The notes beneath the pieces were generated by a model. It saw only the letters and a list, made by a program, of their open reading frames with translations, was not told the origin of the DNA and made no database searches. Shown in pieces: positions 58,170 through 64,000 of a stretch of DNA of 64,000 nt. The position numbers and the translations under genes were made by a program. Source of the stretch: Pseudoalteromonas sp. Z1A8 (GTDB lineage: Bacteria; Pseudomonadota; Gammaproteobacteria; Enterobacterales; Alteromonadaceae); assembly GCF_011378855.1 (NCBI RefSeq), contig NZ_WTLB01000003.1, positions 62,001 to 126,000 of the forward strand, read 5' to 3'. The number at the start of each line of letters is the position of its first letter. The first letter of the stretch is position 1.

Positions 58170-59336
58170 TTACTTTCCTATCGCTTCTTTGGCGAACAGG
58201 TGCTTTATTGGGCCTAGGTTATGAACTAATGATAGCCCTACTCCGCGAATAAGTTTTTTAACTGGGTTTGCGCCTTCAAATAACTCTTTGAGCCCTTGCA
58301 TCATCGCAATGTGTTTTTGTGCGTCGAGCTTACGAGTACGCTCGTAATCGCGAAGTGTGCGAGTGCTTGCAAACTCCTTGCTATCCCTTGTTAAAAGCTC
58401 AATTAAATAAGCCGCATCTTTCAGGCCTAAGTTCATACCAAGCCCTGCAAGTGGGTGAATGGTGTGTGCGGCATCGCCAATGAGTACCACTTTACCGCTT
58501 ACCCATTGCTGGGCGTAGCGCATTTTAAGTGGGAATGCTGCGCGCTTACTTTGTACTTCACACAAGCCACATTGGCCATCTATAGCTGCCATTACGGCTT
58601 TATTAAAGCTGCTGTCGTCCATTGTAAGGAGCTCATCGCAGTGGTTTGGGCTGGTAGACCACACTATTGAATGGGTGTTGGCATCGCTCAGTGGTAAAAA
58701 CGCGAGTGGCCCGGATGGTAAAAATACTTGGCGGGCAGTATTTGCATGTTGCTCTTTAGTTTTAACTGTAGCAACTAGCGCGTAGTGATCGTAATCTTTA
58801 AAGCTAAGCGCCATATTAAATTGCTTACGAATAGCTGAGTTTGCTCCATCAGCGGCCACCAGCAGCTTTGCAATAATTGGCTCGCCGCTTTTAAGCGTTA
58901 TAAATACGTCAGATTCACTTTGATGTATTTGCTGATACTGCGTATCAAACATTAGTGTGGCGCTTGGTTGTTGCTCTAGCTCCTTTATAAGCGCATAGCG
59001 AATAATGTCGTTTTCAACAATATGGCCTAAATTATCAAGCTCAAGTTGCTCGTTATTAAACGCTATTTTGCCAAAGCTGTCGGCATCACGTACGTCCATA
59101 TGCGTATAAGCACACGCTCGCTGTGCGATAATTTCGGGCCATACATTTAATTTTTCAAGCAAGGTTTGGCTTGCAATGCTTAGCGCACTTACGCGCAAAC
59201 CATATTCGTCAGTTGGTAACGCTTGTGTTGGTGCGCCGTCGAGTACAACGACGCTTATATCGGCTTTTGCCAAACCAAGTGCTAGTGTTAGCCCTACACA
59301 GCCGCCACCTACAATACAAACCTGTGCTTGCTTCAT
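58170..59336 (-). CDS. ubiI: FAD-dependent ubiquinone-pathway hydroxylase, UbiI/VisC-like
   Basis: 388 residues of the UbiH/UbiI flavin monooxygenase family. The FAD-binding VCIVGGGCVGLTLALGLA, the substrate-side LVAADGANSAIRK, and GDAAHTIHPLAGLGMNLG are all intact. It is expected to hydroxylate the quinone ring at C5. Last in the pepP-ubiH-ubiI operon; its start overlaps the ubiH stop by 4 bp. UbiI versus UbiF/UbiM assignment rests on position. Confidence 0.85.
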   Translation of the reverse strand: MKQAQVCIVGGGCVGLTLALGLAKADISVVVLDGAPTQALPTDEYGLRVSALSIASQTLLEKLNVWPEIIAQRACAYTHMDVRDADSFGKIAFNNEQLELDNLGHIVENDIIRYALIKELEQQPSATLMFDTQYQQIHQSESDVFITLKSGEPIIAKLLVAADGANSAIRKQFNMALSFKDYDHYALVATVKTKEQHANTARQVFLPSGPLAFLPLSDANTHSIVWSTSPNHCDELLTMDDSSFNKAVMAAIDGQCGLCEVQSKRAAFPLKMRYAQQWVSGKVVLIGDAAHTIHPLAGLGMNLGLKDAAYLIELLTRDSKEFASTRTLRDYERTRKLDAQKHIAMMQGLKELFEGANPVKKLIRGVGLSLVHNLGPIKHLFAKEAIGK

Positions 59337-60520
59337 AAACGCCTACCTTGTTTAACTTGCCCCATTAACTGTTTAGCTAATGGCGCTTTTAATGCGGGAA
59401 ATAAATCCATCGAAAACAACCCAATACTACGCCCAAATGCAAGCACTCGCGATGAGTTCGAAAAAAGTCTAACAAGTGCATCGGTTAAGCTCATTACGGT
59501 TTTTATATCGCTACTGCGCTTTTTTGAATATTCACGTGTAAACGCATAGCTGCCTAAATCGTGTTGGCTATTTGCTATTAAATTACTAAGTACTTGCACA
59601 TCGCGAAGGCCTAAATTAAAACCCTGCCCTGCAATAGGGTGAATCGCATGTGCAGCATTACCAATAACCACTGTACGGTGCGCAGTTAAAGACTCAACTT
59701 GCCCGTAAACAAGCGGGTAACTCGTGCGCATGCCTACTTTAGTAAATTGACCACCGCGATAACCAAACGCGCTTTGCAGGGCACTTAAAAAATCTTGTTC
59801 ACTGAGTGCCATGTGCTGTTTAACCTGCTCTTGGCGCATACACCACACTAACGAATAACGGTTATTGCTCATGGGTAATAACGCCATAGGCCCGTTTTGT
59901 GTAAAGCGCTCAAAGGCATGATTATTATGCCCACCAGCCACTTCTACATTAGCAATAATAGCGCCTTGTTCATAAGGCAGGGTATTAAAACCAAGCCCGA
60001 GTAAATTGCGTGTTGGTGATTGTGCGCCATCAGCAATAACCAATAGTGCTGCATTTAATTGCTCGCCGCTTTGTAGGGTGAGTGTATTGCTATGCAGAGT
60101 TTTCTCGATGGCAGTTACGCTATCGGGGCACAAAAGCGTAATATTTGACTGCGTTAAACGCAGGTGGAGCGCTCGGCCAAATGGATTCACTTCTACTACG
60201 TAACCAAGTGAGGGCTTAGCAAATTCGTCGCAATTAATGTGCGCTTTGCCAAAGTGGCCTCTATCAGACACGCTCACTTTTTTGATTGCTGCGGTGTAAG
60301 GGGCATTTTGCTCAAATAAATTGAGGCTTTGTAAATACTCTACCGATTGCTGAGCAAGTGCAATGCTTCTGTCGTCAAAGCTTGGGTGGTAGTCGCCGGT
60401 TACTTGATTAGCTTCTACAACGGCAATATTTAACGCGGGATTAGTTTTAGCCACACTTAATGCGCAGCTTGCTCCCGCTAAACCACCGCCAATAATAACT
60501 ACATCAAACTGCTTAGCCAC
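59333..60520 (-). CDS. ubiH: 2-octaprenyl-6-methoxyphenyl hydroxylase, UbiH
   Basis: 395 residues; FAD motif DVVIIGGGLAGASCALSVA, then LLVIADGAQSPTRNLLG and GNAAHAIHPIAGQGFNLGL. Member of the ubiquinone C1-hydroxylase group. Between pepP and the ubiI-like gene, as in E. coli. Confidence 0.92.
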   Translation of the reverse strand: MAKQFDVVIIGGGLAGASCALSVAKTNPALNIAVVEANQVTGDYHPSFDDRSIALAQQSVEYLQSLNLFEQNAPYTAAIKKVSVSDRGHFGKAHINCDEFAKPSLGYVVEVNPFGRALHLRLTQSNITLLCPDSVTAIEKTLHSNTLTLQSGEQLNAALLVIADGAQSPTRNLLGLGFNTLPYEQGAIIANVEVAGGHNNHAFERFTQNGPMALLPMSNNRYSLVWCMRQEQVKQHMALSEQDFLSALQSAFGYRGGQFTKVGMRTSYPLVYGQVESLTAHRTVVIGNAAHAIHPIAGQGFNLGLRDVQVLSNLIANSQHDLGSYAFTREYSKKRSSDIKTVMSLTDALVRLFSNSSRVLAFGRSIGLFSMDLFPALKAPLAKQLMGQVKQGRRL

Positions 60521-60535
60521 TTTACTCTCCGAGCT

Positions 60536-61858
60536 TTATACGTTTTTAGCACTTTGCATAAGTGCTTCTATATCGCTAATTTTTTTAGGTACGCTTAGGG
60601 TTAAGTTTTCATGGCCGGTTTCGGTAACTAGCAAGTTATCTTCGATACGAATACCAATGCCTTTGTATTTTTGCGGTGCGCTTGAGTCTTCGCTTATATA
60701 AAGCCCTGGCTCTATGGTCAGTACCATACCCGGCTCAAATGCACGCTCAGCGTTATTTACTTTGTAGTCGCCAACATCATGTACATCTAAACCAAGCCAA
60801 TGTCCAAGCCCGTGCATGTAATATTCTTTACACGCACCTTTTGCCATTAGCTCGTCAAAGTCGCCGGTTAGAATACCTAAATCAAGTAAACCTTGGGTCA
60901 TTACTTCCATTGCTAGTTTATTGGCGTGCGACATAAACCCGCCGGGTTTTACCTCATCAAAAGCAACTTCTTGCGCTTTAAGTACAATATTATAAAGCGC
61001 GGCTTGCTCTTCGCTAAATTGACCATTTACCGGAAATGTACGTGTTATATCAGCAGCGTAACCTTGTAACTCACACCCAGAGTCTATAAGTACCAGGTCA
61101 CCACTTTTTAATACATCGCTATTTTGTGTGTAATGTAAAATATTGGCGTTGTCGCCACTGCCAACAATAGTGCCATACGCCGGGTGCGGCGCGCCGTTCA
61201 TTGCATAATGATGATGTAGCTCAGCTTCTAGCTGAAATTCAGTAGCTCCAGCATGTGAAAAACGCATAGCGCGCATGTGCCCTCGCGCGCTAATTTCGCA
61301 GCCTTCTCGCATAACATCTATCTCGCTTGGCGATTTAAACAAACGCATTTCATGAATAAGGCCACGTATTTCTTTTAAAGTACTCGGTGCTTTGAGTCCT
61401 TTTCGAGAGCCACTTCGAAGCATACCTAATAACGAAAACACTTTGGTATCAAATGAAGAGTAGGCGCCTTGTGCAAAATAAATAGCATCTTTTGCATTTA
61501 GTATAGTTAGTAGCTTATCGTTTAATTCACTGAGTGGGTAAGCTTCATCAAACAGGTAGTCACTTTTGGCTTTATCAAAACCAATACGGCGCCCATGCCA
61601 AATTTCAGCTAGTTTGTCTTTATCTAGGCAAAATAAAGTACTGGGTGCATCGCTGTTATTGCAGAGTACAAGTACGGCGTCGGGTTCGTTAAAGCCAGTT
61701 AAGTAAAAAAAGTCGCTATCTTGCCTAAATGCATATTCGGTATCGCGGCTGCGCGTCACTTCGCTCGCAGCGGGAATAATAGCAACGCTATTTTCATCCA
61801 TTTGAGCAAGTAAGCGCTCGCGACGTGCTTTAAATTCTGACTTTTGTACTTCAACCAT
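60536..61858 (-). CDS. pepP: Xaa-Pro aminopeptidase PepP
   Basis: 440 residues. The N-terminal domain (about 1-170) and the pita-bread metallopeptidase domain have the metal ligands Asp (LIDSGCELQGYAADITRTF), His (HGLGHWLGLDVHD) and Glu (TIEPGLYIS and GIRIEDNLLVT). It removes an N-terminal residue followed by proline. Cotranscribed with ubiH 15 bp downstream. Confidence 0.96.
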   Translation of the reverse strand: MVEVQKSEFKARRERLLAQMDENSVAIIPAASEVTRSRDTEYAFRQDSDFFYLTGFNEPDAVLVLCNNSDAPSTLFCLDKDKLAEIWHGRRIGFDKAKSDYLFDEAYPLSELNDKLLTILNAKDAIYFAQGAYSSFDTKVFSLLGMLRSGSRKGLKAPSTLKEIRGLIHEMRLFKSPSEIDVMREGCEISARGHMRAMRFSHAGATEFQLEAELHHHYAMNGAPHPAYGTIVGSGDNANILHYTQNSDVLKSGDLVLIDSGCELQGYAADITRTFPVNGQFSEEQAALYNIVLKAQEVAFDEVKPGGFMSHANKLAMEVMTQGLLDLGILTGDFDELMAKGACKEYYMHGLGHWLGLDVHDVGDYKVNNAERAFEPGMVLTIEPGLYISEDSSAPQKYKGIGIRIEDNLLVTETGHENLTLSVPKKISDIEALMQSAKNV

Positions 61859-61888
61859 TATTAACCAACCCGTTTTACTTTTTAAAAG

Positions 61889-62452
61889 TTAATGAAGTGT
61901 TTTTTTAGTACTTTGCGTGCTTTGCTCTTTACCAAGCTCTGCAAAACAAAGTAGTGCTGATACACGCACATATTCAATCACTTCGTGCAGCGCTTGGCTG
62001 TCTTCTTCGGTTTCTTCAAAAGTAGTATCTAGGCGAGTGATTTCGCTAAAGTCAGTAATAACCTCTTTAACATCACTCGATAGTTTACCGTAGTCTTTTT
62101 GCTTTAAACCAAAACCAAGCATAAAACCCGCTACCCATGATACGAGGCCATTAGCCTGATCGATGAGTGTTTCGTCGTCGCTTGGTAAAAATAAATCAAA
62201 CTGAAATTCATCATCATTAAAGCTCGCTACTACTTGCTTATAAATAGTGCCAAAAAACTGCTTTAAATCGTTACTAAACGATTCACCATCGTTAAACACA
62301 TCACTCAAAAGGCCTAAGTATTCTTTGTCGTCAATGGTTAAACCACACGCAAGTAAACCACTAATCACACCATGCGCTTCAGCAGGTGATACAAATATTT
62401 CGTTTTTTTCTAAAAGCAGTTGAGCTTTTTCGTAATCGGGTAAATCGTTCAT
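61889..62452 (-). CDS. ygfB: UPF0149 family protein YgfB
   Basis: 187 residues from the ATG at 62452 (the frame opens at a TTG 21 bases earlier). VSPAEAHGVISGLLACG and VSWVAGFMLGFGLKQKD are the UPF0149 signature, with a C-terminal VIEYVRVSALLCFAELG. Position before pepP-ubiH matches E. coli. In Pseudomonas YgfB affects beta-lactam resistance; the mechanism here is unknown. Confidence 0.92.
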   Translation of the reverse strand: MNDLPDYEKAQLLLEKNEIFVSPAEAHGVISGLLACGLTIDDKEYLGLLSDVFNDGESFSNDLKQFFGTIYKQVVASFNDDEFQFDLFLPSDDETLIDQANGLVSWVAGFMLGFGLKQKDYGKLSSDVKEVITDFSEITRLDTTFEETEEDSQALHEVIEYVRVSALLCFAELGKEQSTQSTKKTLH

Positions 62453-62646
62453 AATAAAATCTTCGCTTTGCAAGTTAAGGCAATGCTACCACTCGATAAA
62501 AAGCAACTCCAATTAATTGTATGATCAAGCTCAAAAACCATGCGATAAAGTAAATGATGAGTTAAAGGTGCGGAAAAACTAAGCGAACGGTTTAATTTTT
62601 TACGTTTGGGGTTTAAGGATTGGATTATGTCTTATATACTTAAATT

Positions 62647-62826
62647 GTTCCCTGGGGTACCGGAGCTTAGTTAAGTCCCTGAGCCGATAAATTTTATACC
62701 AGGGTTTTTGTTCGTCTACTATTGTGCAGGCTCGGCATGTACCGAGAAGCCTACGGTAAACCGCAGATTCCCGCCCTGAAACCTTCTGGTTTCAGGACTG
62801 AAACCGAGTACCGTATCTTGGGGAAC
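62647..62826 (+). ncRNA. ssrS: 6S RNA
   Basis: About 180 nt. The outer stem GTTCCC...GGGAAC is followed by GTACCGG / CCGAGTAC. The E. coli-like GTCCCTGAGCCGATA and the ATACCA on the 5' side, and GGCTCGG ... CCGAGAAGCC around the central bubble, are clear. It mimics an open promoter and binds sigma-70 RNA polymerase in stationary phase. TATACT at 62635-62640 is a probable -10 box. The 564-bp gap 62453-63016 holds this RNA and the terminator of the RND gene; zapA and fau, usual neighbours, are not here. Confidence 0.93.
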
Positions 62827-62956
62827 ACCTTTTTAGCAAACCCTCGCCTTTAAAAGGCTTTATCAAAAAAGAAATTAACCTTCCTGTTTACTCTTATATT
62901 TATCTAAATTTTTTATTCACTTATCTTCTATTGTCTAATATTACTTTTTAGCTTAT

Positions 62957-62992
62957 AAAAAAGCCGCAGGTAATTGCTTACCTACAGCTTTA
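62957..62992 (-). terminator. Terminator of the second RND gene
   Basis: AAAGCCGCAGGTAA and TTACCTACAGCTTT pair with two mismatches around TTGC; on the minus strand it ends in T residues. Confidence 0.75.
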
Positions 62993-63016
62993 ATAATCAC
63001 GTATTTAAGAGTGAAG

Positions 63017-64000
63017 TTATTTAAACCAACCTTGAAAACGCTCCATTAGCATGTAGTTTATTGGTACTAACAATAAAGTAATAAAGGTAGCAAAAATAAT
63101 CCCAAACCCTAAGCTCACTGCCATTGGTATTAAAAACTGTGCCTGAGTCGCTTTTTCAAACAGTAATGGCATTAAGCCAATAAAGGTCGTTAAACTAGTT
63201 AGCATTACAGGGCGAAAACGTGATGCACCTGCAATTTTTATAGCATCGAGAACTTTACCACCTTCACTGCGCTTTTTATTAATAAAATCAACGAGTACGA
63301 GGGAGTCATTTACCACCACCCCGGTTAGCGCAAGCATACCGAGTAAACTCATAATAGTTAAGTCCATTCCCATGATCCAATGCCCTACTACAGCACCTAT
63401 CATGCCAAATGGAATAACACTCATTACTATGATTGGTTGTAAGTAAGATTTAAGCGGTATTGCTAATAGCGCATAAATAATAAAAAATACAAACACAAGT
63501 GCCCAAGCCAACGACCCAAACGACTCTCTTTGCTCTTTAGCCTCACCTTCTAGTTTGTAATCTACTCCAGGATATTGCTGCATTAACCCATCTAAATACT
63601 CCGTTAGGTCAGCCTGCAGTATGGTCATGTTGGTATTATTTTTTTCGATATCGGCTGTTACGTTTAATGTGCGGTAACGGTCTATTCGATTAATAGTTGA
63701 TGGACTTTGCCCAGCAGTAAGTGTTGCCACGTGCGATAAAGGCACTGAGCCTCCATCAGGCGTATTTATAAGTATGTTTTGTAGGTCAGCTACAGAGCGG
63801 CGCTCATCTATAGGTAAGCGTACCATTACACGTACGTCATCCCTGCCTCGCTGAATACGTTGTGCTTGCGAGCCAAAAAACGAGTTACGTACTTGTCCTG
63901 CTACATTGACTCTATTTAAGCCCAGCGCTAAACCTTGTTGCGTAAGCTCTATTTGTAACTCTTCTTTACCGTCGGACATACTATCGGCAATATCAAATAC
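63017..64000 (-). CDS. Second RND efflux pump inner-membrane subunit, 3' part
   Basis: The frame continues past the right edge without a start; 327 codons of the C-terminal third are present. It matches the periplasmic part (DDVRVMVRLPIDERRSVADL) and the last transmembrane bundle of RND pumps (YALLAIPLKSYLQPIIVMSV, GMLALTGVVVNDSLVLVDFI). It is related to, but clearly distinct from, the pump at 22236-25424; related transporters occur in several subfamilies and the substrate is unknown. Confidence 0.9.
   Translation of the reverse strand, partial: VFDIADSMSDGKEELQIELTQQGLALGLNRVNVAGQVRNSFFGSQAQRIQRGRDDVRVMVRLPIDERRSVADLQNILINTPDGGSVPLSHVATLTAGQSPSTINRIDRYRTLNVTADIEKNNTNMTILQADLTEYLDGLMQQYPGVDYKLEGEAKEQRESFGSLAWALVFVFFIIYALLAIPLKSYLQPIIVMSVIPFGMIGAVVGHWIMGMDLTIMSLLGMLALTGVVVNDSLVLVDFINKKRSEGGKVLDAIKIAGASRFRPVMLTSLTTFIGLMPLLFEKATQAQFLIPMAVSLGFGIIFATFITLLLVPINYMLMERFQGWFK

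Overview
The window is a stretch of an AT-rich marine gammaproteobacterial chromosome, most likely Pseudoalteromonas or a close relative. Three things point there: housekeeping blocks with E. coli-like order (lptFG/pepA-holC-valS; dnaB-alr; rpsF-priB-rpsR-rplI; ygfB-pepP-ubiH-ubiI next to 6S RNA), accessory genes for algal carbohydrates (GH2 beta-galactosidase, alginate lyase), and short palindromic repeats between genes. No prophage, integrase, IS transposase or CRISPR array was seen.

Layout. 1-8 kb: lacZ divergent from a truncated putative regulator, a DoxX membrane protein, a yqhD-like aldehyde reductase divergent from a YqhC-like AraC regulator, and a membrane diguanylate cyclase. 8-20 kb: accessory genes, including an internally duplicated membrane protein, a pair of mutually similar small membrane proteins, a fatty-acid-hydroxylase/SRPBCC pair facing an AraC regulator, an orphan periplasmic binding protein, an alginate lyase lipoprotein, prpE, an MBL-fold protein, and a lone TIR-like gene with a novel-looking N-terminal domain. 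20-28 kb: a five-gene, translationally coupled operon (outer-membrane factor, adaptor, RND pump, response regulator, sensor kinase). 28-32 kb: LysR/old yellow enzyme pair and two paralogous small secreted proteins with matching promoters.

32-41 kb: RDD protein, LptF/LptG exporter, PepA, HolC, ValS and a FadL-type porin. 41-50 kb: HD-GYP phosphodiesterase, an OlsF-like ornithine-lipid synthase, a 311-bp MITE-like element, NRDE and DinB proteins, tRNA-Arg(CCG), and a putative thiamine-salvage set (YkoF-like binder, PnuC-type transporter, small-molecule kinase) interrupted by a second palindromic element. 50-64 kb: alr, dnaB, an ECF sigma/anti-sigma/beta-solenoid operon, the S6/PriB/S18/L9 operon, a secreted esterase pseudogene with one in-frame TGA bracketed by direct repeats, ubiquinone hydroxylases, pepP, ygfB, 6S RNA, and the 3' part of a second RND pump.

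Functional themes are envelope assembly and lipid remodelling, efflux with dedicated signalling, c-di-GMP turnover (one cyclase, one phosphodiesterase), and marine polysaccharide use. The best candidates for something undescribed are the TIR-like protein, the paralogous membrane pair, the coordinately controlled secreted basic proteins, and the repeat-bracketed pseudogene.
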